Shown: one piece after another, positions 24,969 through 37,448 of the stretch
Position numbering within the stretch: position 1 is the first letter of the stretch
Layout of the letters: each line of letters begins with the position of its first letter
Assembly: GCF_929443795.1 (NCBI RefSeq)
Contig: NC_064919.1
Location: forward strand, 29,201,000 to 29,264,999
From: Astur gentilis
Lineage: Eukaryota > Chordata > Aves > Accipitriformes > Accipitridae
DNA: 64,000 nucleotides
Direction of reading: 5' to 3'
Notes under the pieces: model-generated
Database searches by the model: none
What the model was told of the DNA's origin: nothing
The model's input: the letters and a program-made list of their open reading frames with translations, nothing else
Made by a program: the position numbers and the translations under genes

Positions 24969-25402
24969 TGTCCTGGGTTCAGCTGGGATAGAGTTAACTT
25001 TTACAGGAACCTGGGAGGTGGGGGCATAGCCGGGGCAGCTGACCTGGACTAGACAAGGAGCTATTCCATACCATGGGACATCATGCTCAGTATATAAATG
25101 GGAAGCGGGCGGGGGGTGGGGGGGTTGGGGTGTCTCAGCTTTCGGTGGGGGAAGTGGCGGAGCGTCGGGTCCCGGGTGGTGAGCAGTTGCACTGAGCATC
25201 ACTCCTTTTGTATACTCTTTCATTAATACCGTTGCTGCTGTTGTAATTTCTTTGTGTTGTCCCAGTAAACTGCCTTTATCTCAACCCTCGAGGTTCCAGT
25301 TTCTTTTTCTTTTTTCTCTCCTCCGTCTCCTCCCCATCCCACCGGAGGGGGGCGGAGGAGTGAGCGTGGTCCTTTGTTACCAGCTGGGCTGAAACCACGA
25401 CA
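24969..25402 (+). repeat. 3' LTR of the provirus
   Basis: A 434-base LTR, starting TGTCCTGGG and ending CCACGACA. It differs from the 5' LTR at roughly 20 of 395 aligned sites by eye. It has an additional G-rich block of about 25 bases near 25345-25370 and a longer G tract near 25110-25130. A TATA-type TATATAAATGG lies near 25091. Confidence 0.92.
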
Positions 25403-25407
25403 CTAAC
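25403..25407. repeat. Target-site duplication, right copy (CTAAC)
   Basis: Identical to 18701-18705. Confidence 0.93.
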
Positions 25408-28400
25408 ACTTTTCTTCAATATTTTTTGAGTTTCTGAAAAATAGGTTAATGTAAAGCACTGTAGTGAATCATGGCTTGCTCAATTTTTCATAGGGTTCAA
25501 TCTGTTAATGCTGTTCTCAAAGTTCTTGGATGCTTTAGCACTTGTGTTTCCTCCACCTTCACAGAAAGAATGTGTCATCAGGATCTTCAGCAGGCAAGCG
25601 TCTAGCAAAATGGCAAAATGAAATGGGGCAATAATCCTACCAGACATCACAGTTGGTATTTATACCAGAATACATAAAGAAGCTTGAAGCTTTTTTCTTT
25701 TTCTTTCTTTTTTTTTTTTTTTTTTTTTTAATCCACTGAAAAAAATAATAAAGGAACATAACAGACAAAAGTTTTCTTCTTGCTCAGGCATCTTTCTACA
25801 CTTTGCTTTGCCAAAGTACTATGAAATTGCATCATCTACCTATTGTCACTGTGTAGAGCTGCAGAATATCACAGAAATACCACAGGATTTTAATCCAAAC
25901 CATACTCAAATGGCATAAAATTTATTGTTTTATTCCCTCAGAACTCTTCTCTAAATTTCATGTAAGCTTAGGAGTATAAAAGTACACACATACAGCCTCC
26001 TCCTTTCTACCTTCACTGCAGCACAGCTTCGATCATGGAATTTTGCTAAAATGTTCCATTGCCCTCCTTAATCACCCAGAAATACAGACAATTACTTTCT
26101 AGAGAGATTTGGGACCAGCACTTCATCTCCTTCCATGTCTTTGCTTGTTTTACACTGAAACCATACACTATTTCACTCTTCCTAATCTTGCAGCACTGGC
26201 CCTCTGAGGTTTTCCATTTATTTCTCCAGGCTTTGCCCTGATACATTCTGATGAATTCTTTCTCCCGTCCCACTCTTCACAGAAGTAAAAACACTGTGCA
26301 AAGCTCTCCTTTGCCCTCCCCCTCTTTTCACTCTAGACCAATTCTTTGATAGGCAAGATCAAGCATAGGCAAGTTTAGACAACTGTCTCCTAAAAATGGA
26401 TGGAATGTGGTCAGCTAATATCCTCACCTTCCCGTTTGTTTTCAGTGCAAGTCAGCTGATGCTGGATTTTTCCCCACAGACTGACAGCCTTCTTTCCTCA
26501 GCTCTTCTAACATGGCCTAGATAGTTCCTCTGTAGCTTTGCCTTGATGTCATTCTTTACTACCAGACTACTAAAACTAAGAGTAAGTCAAGGAGGATGTA
26601 AGAAAGACAAACTGGGTATTGAAACATTACGGTAAAGTTCCCTCCTTTGAGCCATTCCACAAAAACGTACAAGATTAGGTTTAGCACTTACACCACTGAA
26701 GCAGCAGCACTGAATCTTAACTACTGCCATCCAGAAGCAGCCAAATGCTGCAACCAAAGGGAACTTCTGAGGGAGTAGTGTCATTAAGAATGATCCTTGC
26801 ATGACAGAGGAGGAAAGTAAAGTGGTTGCTGATTGATGGAAGTCATCACTCTGATGCAAGGAAATAAGACCGCAGAATTGCTTGATAATGATTCCTGAGA
26901 TTTATTTTTTTTTTTTTTAATGAATCTGTGATGCTTTGTAGGTCAGTTATCAGCATCTTGTAACAGCCTACTCTCCCAAGCTGCACCCATGGTTAAGAGT
27001 CAGGACACATCTACAAAAGCAGCTCACAAAGATTTCTATGTTTAAGTAACATATATTTAACAATGATACCTAGCTTTTACATGATCAGAAACAAGTACTA
27101 CAGAGAACTAGGGATGCCCCTTGCTCCTTCCAAAAAAAGGAAGCTTTCCATATTTTACAGACAAGAAGATAGAGCTTGATCGTCCCCGAGTGCTTTTATA
27201 ATGGAATAGAGGAAAAAAAGTATTTCACCAATAAAATCACTGGGGCAAAACCCCCATAATCTGTCTGAAGGTTCTCAAGGAATTAAAAGTTGGAATTAAC
27301 CTCTGGCTAAGAAATGTGGTGTGATACAGATGAAAAAAATAAATAAATCAATAATCCAAACATTATTGTGTTCTTCTGAGGATCCATCTATCAAACTCAT
27401 GTTTTTGCTACTCTTGGAGTGTTTAGTTTAATCACACGTCATGGAAACTAATGTCCCAATTAACAGATCAAATCACTGAAAACCACTCATGCAAATAGTT
27501 CCCAGAAAGAATCATCAATAAAATAAAACTATTTGCCAAATGCTCAGACAACATGGAAAGAAATGTGCACTTTTACTGTTGGCTGTCAAACCTCACATTG
27601 TCTTTAAAGTTATTAGCATTGTAGTAAATTTACATTTTTCAATTTTAGATCTGCATTTTTCTACAACAGCTTAACAACTTACATTTCTGTAATGTAGGTC
27701 AACTGTAAGTCTTCCTCAAATAATTTTTTCTAGGTTTTTTTGCTTACATTCTTACTGAAGATCATTTTTTTCTATTGTTTCTCTTTAGCACACATTCCTC
27801 TAAGATTTAAGTTTAACATTAGTAACAGACTTCAGCCAGACCACTCTCCCAAACATCTAGAACATCAAAATTTTATTATGTTGGATAATTTGTGTTTCAG
27901 ATTCTTTGGTACCATTGAAAATTAGAAACAACAGTTATGTTACCCATTAACAATTGTTTGCTTAGTCTGTATTTCCCTTCCTAATACAAACATTCATTTG
28001 ATGCATAAATTTCATATTAGCTTAGTATTCACCTTCAGACCTTTTTTTTCTTTTTTTAAACTGAATCCTGTATTTTACCAAATGAAAACATACTTAGGTT
28101 TTTTTCAGACCACAGTTGTGTGTTCTGGACAGCTTTTTTAATTTCTTCAAAGGCAAATTATACAGCCTGATACCACCTAACTTTACTGAAACTAACCAGC
28201 TGACATTTCTGCAGATATTGTAGATATTGGAAGTTTTTATCCAGCTTATAGCCTTTCTGCTCTTCTCTTGTAATTCTTCTTAAAAATTACACTTGTCCTC
28301 TTCTCTTATTTGCCCACAAAATAATGAAATTATTTATACTCCAAGCCCTGAACCAGTGAGAACCTTTCTCCATGTCCAGACAGCAACATCTGCATTTTCA

Positions 28401-31390
28401 GCAGTTTAATAACAACCTTTCTCCATTCTTCTGGTCTTCCCAGCAGGAAAAAAAACCCCACATCTAGAAGAGCAGTTTTAGAAAATTCTAAAAGCTCATC
28501 TGCTACTTATTTTGCAATATTGTCTAGTAGCCCTAGCCTGCAATTAACAATCCCCACTAAAGTAAACATGCTCAGCCAGGGAGATCATCACCCAAGAGAA
28601 CCGAGTCTATGTCAGAATACAATGGATGGACAAAGAGAAGGTAAAGGAAACCATAAGGTCAGTTAGGTACTGTGTACAGCTGTAAATACAAACCATAACA
28701 CTGCAGGACAGGAGTAGTTACAAGTTTATACCTGAAATGAAGAATGAAAACACTGAAAGAATGTATTTCGCTCCAATCCTTTTTCGGTGTATTTTTTTAA
28801 AAAATGCTAGCAGTGTCCCTGAATTTAAGATCTGCCTCAATATCCCAGCTTACACATTTGTACTTGATTCCAGATCTGCTTTGGTGTTAATGGTCTGTTA
28901 AATGGAATATTTGTGTTACTACACTGTATCATTTCTACCTTCACTCTTCTAATCCTCTGGAAGATACATAAACCAAGGAAACATTTTTTTGATGCCTTTT
29001 TTTTCCCTTTTAATTTATTACAAGAACAGCGAGAACTCACTTCGAAAGGTTAGTATTGTTCATATTCAATTTCATTTTAGTAGTCTGAAGAACCATCTCA
29101 TCTTTGATTTTAATAAACTAGTTTAATGGAAGACATTATAAGCAGAAAAAATAAGACAGAATCAAAAGCTTTCATTTGGCTGAGATTTTGCTTAATTTGG
29201 AGATAAAAATCAGGAACTCCTTATGGATATAAGAGTTCTGATAACATTACAAATCAAACTTGCAAAACATTGAGCTCTCGAATGATGATATGCTATGAGA
29301 ACTGCAAGTGTGTATGAGTCAAGCAAACAATATTACCATGTGTAAGCACCTTCACAAGCAAATCACCAGAAGTAGTACTAACGCATTTTTTATGTTTGAA
29401 CTTGGCTAGATAGCCATCAGCCTCTCTATCAGTGTCGCTATACAATTACAGCACAGGATGACATTAGAAACATGCACAAAATATTAACAATTGCATGGCC
29501 CATTTCTTGAAATAAAGTAACAAACCTAAGCAATCTATTTCACAGAAGTCCAAGATCCCTACTTGAAAGTAATTTTTAAATGATCCCTGGTCTAAAGTTG
29601 GATTTTTCAAACATCCTTTTTCCTGCACAGCAAGACTCCACAACAATAGGTGTTTATACCACCCTTTTTATTTTTCAGCCAGAAATACAGTGTCATAGGG
29701 TATTTCAATAAACAGTGGTGTTTATTCCTTAAACAAAACCCCCACCTCTTTGGCATCTGACCATATTCTGGTTTTCAAACTAAAGACTATATAGGAACAT
29801 TTTACTTTCAATATCATTGTTCAAGACATTAAATTTACACAGGTGTAGTTAACTTTTAAAAATACACATCAGTTTGTTGCAGATTCTAATAAACCTAAAA
29901 AAAGATAATCAAACCAGCAAAATGCAGACTACAGGGCTGCCTTCATTTACAACTGTGGTGTAAGTACAGAATGAGAAGAACCCTTCATTTTCCACAGCGC
30001 ATGCACTAACTAGTGCTTTCTATTCATTCTGTGCAATAAACAAACAAACCCCCCCCAAATTCTACCAGAAAAAAATGATCAAATAATTTGTTTCAAAACA
30101 ATGTGATCTTATTTAACTTCTTCTGCAGAGGTCATCAGCCAAAACCAAGCTGCACACTGCTTCAGTAGGAGATTGCACCTAAAAAAACAAAAAGTCTGAA
30201 AACTATTTTTCATTTTTAAACATAATTTACTACAGTGTTTTAAATATATCTAGGAATACAGCTGTCAAAACTGCATCTGATGTCATGGTCGGATAAAAAA
30301 AATCCTTAAGTAACAAAAGTAAGCTAGTGTATTCAAGCTACTCTGTTGAATAATCCAGGATCATCTCTTCAATGCTGATACAGAAATACTTCACTTGCAC
30401 TCAAAAAAATCAGTCCTCCAGACCTCAAGTCTTCAGTGCCTCAAATCAATTGAATTTCCAAAGCAATGCTGAAGTTATTTGACACCTTCCATTATTATAC
30501 ATGATACAGAAATAATGGATTAAAATCAAATCAAAACCGTTACTGACATACCAATGCAGTCACTCTGTGTATTTACTGGAATACGCAGTAAATCCTTGTT
30601 TGTGTGTCAAGACCATGTAAAAAATAGATCTCACTAACAACAAAAAAAAGTCTTCAATCCCCAAAAGCTTTGTTTTTAATAACCCAGATACTTTTCCAGA
30701 ACAAGTTTTATAGAACAGAGGAGGCAGAACAATTACTTCCATGCAGAAACTGAAAGATAATTTAATAGGATTCAAGTAGCAAAGGTTTGTTTCATGACTG
30801 AATCTCACCAGCGCAAGCGTAATTTGAAAATGTTTGAACTGGATTGTTTAAATAGCAAGTGAACCAATTTAGCCAAGCTCACTTCCTTCTTCATGATGTA
30901 AAAAAATAATACATACTTTTTACTGTAGAATACAGGAACAAAAAGTAAAACCAAAAACCTCCTAAACTTGAGTATTTATCCAAGAGCAGTTTCTAACATC
31001 AAGCCAAAATTAGGAACAACCAAGCAGACGTCACTGATTTTTTGGTGTTAAATTACTGTAAATACTAGATCTAACTGTACAAAAAAAAAAAAAAAAAATA
31101 AATCCCACCCCCCAAACTCAAAAGCTATTTTTTTGTTAAAGGTGTCCAAAGAAATATCTACCAGTTGCAGTCAAATTTGCATCAGAAGCTGCTTGCTCAG
31201 GAAAGATTTCTCCCTCTAAGTACTTGTAACACATTGCATTGCCAAGATTCTATTCAAATAAATTACCTTCTGGTAACATTTAGCTGATACAACCACCTAC
31301 AACGTGGACAGTCATGTGCACACTACAACAGTGGATTTTTGCAGCAACAGAGAAATAATCAGAAATCGGTTCTGAATTTGAGATGATAGC
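25408..31390 (-). other. Intergenic DNA and probable MACIR 3' UTR
   Basis: About 6 kb with no coding exon recognised. The part next to the MACIR stop must be its 3' UTR. Minus-strand AATAAA hexamers occur near 29014, 29668 and 29720, any of which could end the transcript, but the true end cannot be chosen from sequence. A 22-base T run lies at 25708-25729. Confidence 0.5.
25708..25729. repeat. Poly(T) run
   Basis: 22 T residues preceded by C-interrupted T tracts from 25691. Simple repeat. Confidence 0.8.
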
Positions 31391-32014
31391 TCATGTGTTA
31401 TTTCTTGTAAACATACGGTCCCCTCTAAGGGTAAGGTGTTGGAGCTGGTATTGTAGCACTTCTGTGTCAGCAGGTTCCTTAATGCTCATTTTGTCTAAGT
31501 TGAGGTAGTCCAGAGATTTCGAATGAGCCCTTTTACCTTTTAAAAGGCAAAAAGGCAGGGGACCATGAAGTGCCTTGTAAGGTTCATATGGTAAAGCCTT
31601 AGTGCATTTATCCCCTGAGCTAGGCATCCGCCTCCTCCTCCTTCCATTTACTGCTGGGATCTCATATGGCTGATAGTACCTACTTCTAGTTTTGTACAAA
31701 CGGGAAGAACGTGTAAGTCCTGAATCAAGCTGTCTGGAGCACATGTTCGGCCCGGATTCCCCTTTATTCTCCTCACTTCCTGTACACTTCTGGGCTAATT
31801 TTAGCAGCTCCTCTCCAGTCGTGAAGCCAACCAGGTAGTTAGAATCCATGTGAAGGATCTGATATCCTGCAACCGTCCGTCGCATTGGTGAGCAGGGGGT
31901 ACTGGAACAGCGGGGCTTCTCTGCTTCCATCCTGCCTGCAGGACTCACCTCTGCAAGAGGCACAGGGAGGGTGGATAGGGTAGTTCTGGACTCTCCGTTT
32001 ATGTCAACTTCCAT
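31391..32014 (-). CDS. MACIR: MACIR (C5orf30), macrophage immunometabolism regulator, complete CDS
   Basis: A single coding exon of 207 codons. I recognise it as C5orf30/MACIR by near-identity to the human protein as I remember it. Conserved blocks include CSPMRRTVAGYQILHMDSNY (residues 41-60), the Tyr/Arg-rich SRYYQPYEIP (111-120), a basic RRRRR (125-129) and the C-terminal LQYQLQHLTLRGDR. There is no signal peptide, membrane segment or enzyme motif. The family is known to bind UNC119 proteins, which carry lipidated cargo to cilia, and to modulate macrophage and synovial inflammation. The start is the ATG at 32012-32014. A GTG three codons upstream is in frame but not a plausible start. The exon begins at 32035 after TTTTATTTTTAG, so 21 bases of 5' UTR precede the ATG. 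One Ser (residue 177) appears extra compared with human. Confidence 0.95.
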   Translation of the reverse strand: MEVDINGESRTTLSTLPVPLAEVSPAGRMEAEKPRCSSTPCSPMRRTVAGYQILHMDSNYLVGFTTGEELLKLAQKCTGSEENKGESGPNMCSRQLDSGLTRSSRLYKTRSRYYQPYEIPAVNGRRRRRMPSSGDKCTKALPYEPYKALHGPLPFCLLKGKRAHSKSLDYLNLDKMSIKEPADTEVLQYQLQHLTLRGDRMFTRNNT

Positions 32015-32035
32015 TTTAAACACAATGCTATCCTC
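32015..32035 (-). other. MACIR: MACIR 5' UTR piece and splice acceptor of the coding exon
   Basis: The acceptor AG is at 32036-32037, preceded on the minus strand by a T-rich tract. It places the ATG 21 bases into the exon. Confidence 0.75.
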
Positions 32036-35000
32036 CTAAAAATAAAACAGAGCTCGATCAGAAATAGAGCCTTTATGCAACATGAGGAACTAAGAGAGGA
32101 TTGCAGAAACAAGATTTTTGTATCACCCAGAAGTCACGACCAGTACTTCTCTATTTAGCCTTGTCTTAATGCTCTGCAGGGCGTTGCATAACAAAACTAT
32201 CACCGACATCTGCCTTTTAAAATTATCTTAGGTGTTTTTTTAATAAAAGATACCATAAATATACTCCTGATATTCCTAAACATTAAAAACATTCTTGACT
32301 AGCACTGTACACAAAAAAAGAAGCATCTTTCCAGTCTATTTTTTCATCCTTTTAGTCCATTTGATTCCTTATAGCCCCCCACCTCTGAGGCCTTCTGCAT
32401 CCGTTAGCACATCCGCAGCAAATTCTCCCATATTCAGCTGTATATTTTTTCTATTGACAATAATCTCAGTAAACAAAGCTTTTAAAATAATGTGTCTAAG
32501 AGCTAGTTCCTCAGTCAGGCGTGACCACAGACCAGGCCTTATCTACTGAGGGTACTACAATGCTTCCCTCTTCCAGATGTGAAAACAGCTTGCTTTAGAT
32601 TCAAAGAATGACATCATGACTGTTCAACAGCTGTCTTTATAGGTCATCAGCAATGCCTGACCCCCCCCAAAACCCACACCATCTTATTCACAATCAACCA
32701 AACAAACTCACAGTATTTTATTCTAACGTATAGTATACTAGCATTTAATGAATATAGCATATGTTTCTTATAAGCATCTTAAAAATAACCAATATTCTGA
32801 ATTTTATGGTATTTATTTGTTTTTCTATTTCTTTTGGAAATGGACTATTTTGCCCTGACCTTTCTTCCCTCATGACTACTCCAAATACATCATTTGGTGC
32901 CTTTACAGATACAACTGTCTACCACAAGCCATTACCAACTCTAACATGGAAAGAGAAGGTCAATATCACCGCAAGTGGTGATCACACCAGCGGATGCCAG
33001 AACACAGAAAAGGGTTAACTCTTTCCACTTTGTTTTCAGCATCATCTACACCATCTGGGTGGCACAGCTACTTCACAAAATAGAAAGGTCACATTTGTTT
33101 CCAAATCCATGCTTCCTTGTCAGCCTCACCTTTGCTCTAAACAGTAGCTAGTGGCTCTCTAGCCAATAGTTCACAAAAAATTCAGCATAGCTTTGTAATG
33201 TTTAAAGGCAATGAGACTCAAAGAAGAAAGGAAAGTTAGTATGCAAGTGTCAAGTAGAAACACAATTCTGAATTTCATTATAGATGACCGTAAACCACAT
33301 TCAAGAGCTCAGTAATGTTTCACAAATGAGACTGACTTAAACCATGCTATTATCAGTTTGCAAACTTTTAAAGTGTTACTTGCTGCCATTCTGAGGTTTA
33401 GGAGGTCGCAGGCTGAGTAGCAATGATGCAACAAACAAGGGAATACTTTATTCAAACTTCTGCAGTTAGCCCCACCCCCACCAATCCCATCAAGATTAAT
33501 CTCTATTCATTTGTCTTAAAATAAGAGGAAAAGCTGTGTGCAAATCTCACTTGCAAAAGAAAATAATCTAGCCTCATGAAAAACTTAAGCTTACCTTGTT
33601 TCTGTCCAGGGACTGGGAAGGAGCAGTTTAAGTAATGTTCCCACCTCTGCTTCCCTGCTTAGCCTCAAATCAACCTGTTGCCCGCTATGCTAATAAACTA
33701 GCAGCAAACAAAATCCCCATAGTTTTGCTGAACAGGATTTTATTTGCCACTGATGAACTTCTGTTATGGAGTGACTATTACTAATGTTCCTTCAGTCTTA
33801 AAGGTCCTTTTTCCATTCTCACAATCGTGGTCTACTTGGGATTCTTCATTACGAGTTCTGTGCAGCATTGCTTTTACAGATACAAAGATACACTTCATCC
33901 AGTCAGCTTTTAAGCATTTTGAGTTTAACAATACAGCTAATACAGCAAAAGCTAAATAAGGAATTAAAATACTGAAGCAAACCAAACACCAACATTTTTC
34001 ACTAAAAAAACATCCACATAAAACTTGAGAATGTTGCCTGTTGTATTTAATTGACTTTGATATATATTTATGGAGTCAATTAAAACTTTCAGAATAGCAA
34101 AGGCACTTGTTGTTTCCTACTTTAGCACTGTATGAGACAATAAACACAGTAAGGTTTCAGCCACTGAGTCAAAGATATTTATGACAATTCCTTAAGTAGA
34201 AAGTATAGATCCTCCACCATCAGGAACCATGGTTTCTGGAAGCATAGCACAGAAAAATTTTGCATTAAAACTTTTTGCTACCCTGTGGTTTTAGCCAAGA
34301 AACCTAAATATTTAACTGTTCTTGTTCTTTTAATTCCCTATTTTTACCCTGCAGTTCAGAAATCTTTCCAGTAATCTTCTATAAAGACTAAACTCTTAAA
34401 AAGCTGAAAAGTTGCTAGAAAAAAATACAAGTGCTCAAAAAAGTATAAATAAAATAGTCATACAGCAAGGTTAGAAATGAATCATATTATCTAGTCACAT
34501 ATAAACAGCAACAACAATAAAAACCCCAAACCAACAATCACTTGCCACAACAATACGTGCCCTAAGGAAAGGGAGGGAGGAAGAGATGTCTTCATGCACT
34601 TTTTGAGTAAAGAAAACCTTCAAAACTTGAAAGCAACACAAAGGCTCTTCTAAGGACACAGCTTTTAAAATGAATTTACTTCTGTTTGAAACATGGGCGT
34701 GTGCCGTGGTAACAAAAAGCAATCAACTCTGAAGAATAACTACAAGCAGGGAGGGGGGAAGGAGGCAGGAGTTCACTGCCAATTACCCCTCACTGGCCAA
34801 AAACAGTACAAAGGAAAATCAGAGCAGAAAAGCCTTCAAGTCAGCAAGCTCCAGCCTAGTACTTCAGCTTGAAGGCACAGAACTTCCATTTCTGTGCTCC
34901 AGTGTGAAGAACAGCCCTAAAAACAAGAAATCCGACAGACACTCAAAAGCAACGGTAGCATCAGAAGCTGGTGCCATAAACATCAGAAGCTCAAGGCAAC

Positions 35001-35151
35001 AGCACTGCTAGCTGGTGAGAGGAATGACTGGCCAGCTCCACAGGCAGAGCATCCAAACTCAGCATCTAGGTGTTCAGCTGTTCTTTCCCAACAATTTTAA
35101 TGTGAGTTAACTCAAGCTGCCATATGGCTTCAACATGCTTTGTCTCCTTAC

Positions 35152-35190
35152 CTGGTAAAAAAGGATAGAGAAACATCATTTAGAAGACTT
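35152..35190 (-). other. Candidate 39-base MACIR 5' UTR exon
   Basis: On the minus strand GATTTTCTTTTATAG precedes 35190, and ...TTTACCAG is followed by GTAAGG at 35151, a good donor. It has no coding evidence and transcript support is unknown. Confidence 0.25.
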
Positions 35191-37417
35191 CTATAAAAGA
35201 AAATCATTTGAAAGATTCACAGTGGGTGTAGATACCATTACCTACAAATACACATTTAAAACTTTTAGATTGCATTTTTAGGTCATTTCTGTGGCTATAC
35301 GGCACTAGTTGACTACTGTTATGGTCATTGCTGTGCAGTGGTGTAAGCAAGTCAGTAATTCTCAGCATCAATAATAATACTGAAAAAACAGTACTTCAGT
35401 TTAAAAAGATTATTTCTTCATATCACAGCTGCCTTGTCTTCTTGCTTCTCAAAGAGAATGATGACTGAGTGATGCCAGTTCAAGACTTTATAGTTCCAAG
35501 ATTTACTCTAGAATCAAAACAAGAAGAGGAGAAAGATGGCATATCCTTTCCTTTCCTGCTACTTCACATATTTAAAAAATATGGAAAATAACTGAAAATA
35601 ACAGTTACCAAGAGAATTCACTCAACCAATACACTCCAGAAGTTCTTCCAGAATACAGCTTGCTTCATTAAGATTGTACAAGATTTTATCGATTCTCCCT
35701 GTATTATAAAGCAGGCTCTGCATATAAATTAGTCTGACCCAATCCAGCTAAATATTGAGAAAAATTGGCTAAAATATGGAGAAGAGGAATAATGAATAGA
35801 AATACTAGGCTAACTACCATAAATCATAGTATTACCTCAAAGAGCACATAAATATGCCTGGGATAGTTCTTCGAGGGTAAAAACATCGAAATCTCCACAT
35901 TTCGCAAACATAAAGGTTTTCCAATTATCAAATCTTTCACAAAGGTGTCAGATACCACTTAAAGATTAGCATGAGACAAATGAAAGAAAGTCTGCATTAT
36001 TTTGAAACCACCACAATAAGTTGCTTCATCAAAAGAACTGGTTCTCCATAAATTGGTGTTTCCATTGTTACTTATCTTCCTAAGTAGAACGTGAACAGAT
36101 TTGAGAAGATGCCTTTTTTTAGGATGAGCATTAAATTTCCATCCATCCAACTACTGATTATTTTTTTTTTAAGAACAGATTGTGTTTGTTCCTACATGCC
36201 GAGCCTAAAGGTAGTACTATTTGTGAAGAACCGCAAAGATCTCGCTCATTGATGAAATGTTCATAATTGCAATAAGCAGACGGCAGAATGGAAAGATGGC
36301 AAGACTCAATGATACCAACGCTGTAAGAAGAGTCAAATGTATTGGATAGAGATATCAAGCCAGTTTTGACACTTCCCCTTCTCTGTGCTGCCATTACTTA
36401 ATATATACAATGCACTTAAAAGATACAATGTTTGTCTATCAAACATCAGGAGTAAGTAAAGTCACCTAGCATGTGTGGAGCCAGCATGCATTTTTAATTA
36501 TTTCAATTGTCTCTGTTTGTGAAGGGGAAGAATAAGGTCTATATCTTTCCCCTTGCAGTCTGAAAACAAAAATTCACAAACATATAGTATATGCTCTTGG
36601 AAATCCCATCTTGTTTATTAGTCACTAAAATATGATGATAGAATTATGTACTTGTAGAGCAAAGTTTTCTGGAAATAATTATTCCTAATCCGCAACTAAA
36701 ACAAGTGAAATATTTAGTTTAAAGGGAAAAATCAAGCTCAAATTCAGCTGTGTAAGAGTATTCACAAAGGTACCACATTTCTCCTTCTAGAGCTGGGGCA
36801 GCCAGGCCACAGACATCGAGATGTATGCAGCTTGTAGGTTCTTCCAGTGCAAGCTGGCGACACTGCTGAACATACTGCCAGAGCCAGATGGTTATTTCTA
36901 GCAATGCTCTTTACTTTCCGCTGAAGGAACTTAAGACTAATGTTGCTTCACCATACTCTTGACGGTCTCCTATAATAGTTGTGATATGTTTTACAGACTG
37001 ACACCATGTTTGTAGAGACAGAAAGGGGAGCGGGGTGTGGGTCATCATGGAATTCACAGAGAACAAGCTCATGAAAGGTATCAATAAACTATACAGATTC
37101 TTCACCAACTCTTGCTGGTCCTTAGGAGAAATTCTAAACTACTCTAAGCTAAAGAAAATGAGAATGGAAATAATATTAAATTGTTGTACCACATGAGACA
37201 ACATTCAGCTGGAGTAGAACAAAGTGTAGCACAGAATTTTTCTCAAAATTACATGCAAGAAAATGAAAATATACATAAAGCATATTATGATCCTGCAAGC
37301 CTTAAGAATACAGATGAATGGATATCACTGAATTAATAAAGCCAATGCAATATCTTCAGGATATGATGTAAAACAACAGTTCACAAAACAACCAGTAAAA
37401 ATGAAAACTACAGAATA

Positions 37418-37448
37418 GTGTGTGTGTTTGTGTGTGTATGTGTGTGTG
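37418..37448. repeat. (GT)n microsatellite
   Basis: An interrupted GT/TG repeat of 31 bases. Confidence 0.85.

Larger units (their letters stand above)
18706..25402 (+). mobile_element. ERVL-like endogenous provirus, env-less, plus strand
   Basis: A 6.7-kb two-LTR provirus, flanked by a perfect CTAAC duplication. The order is 5' LTR, Lys-tRNA-like primer site, gag-like region (19207-21102), protease (DTGA), reverse transcriptase and RNase H (one frame of 661 codons), integrase (D,D-35-E), a 0.5-kb non-coding tail, and 3' LTR. No envelope frame is present, as usual for ERVL-type elements. By eye the LTRs differ at roughly 5% of sites plus indels, so the insertion is old, but the pol frame remains remarkably open. 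Gag carries in-frame stops and frame changes, and pol is split by two frameshifts, so the copy cannot make a full Gag-Pol. It lies about 6 kb beyond the MACIR coding exon, in opposite orientation. Confidence 0.93.

Noticed and set aside
24801..25223. Minus-strand 140-codon frame across the 3' LTR (and a similar one at 18731-19099)
   Set aside because: Antisense reading of the LTRs. Both copies are open because the LTRs are alike, not because they code.
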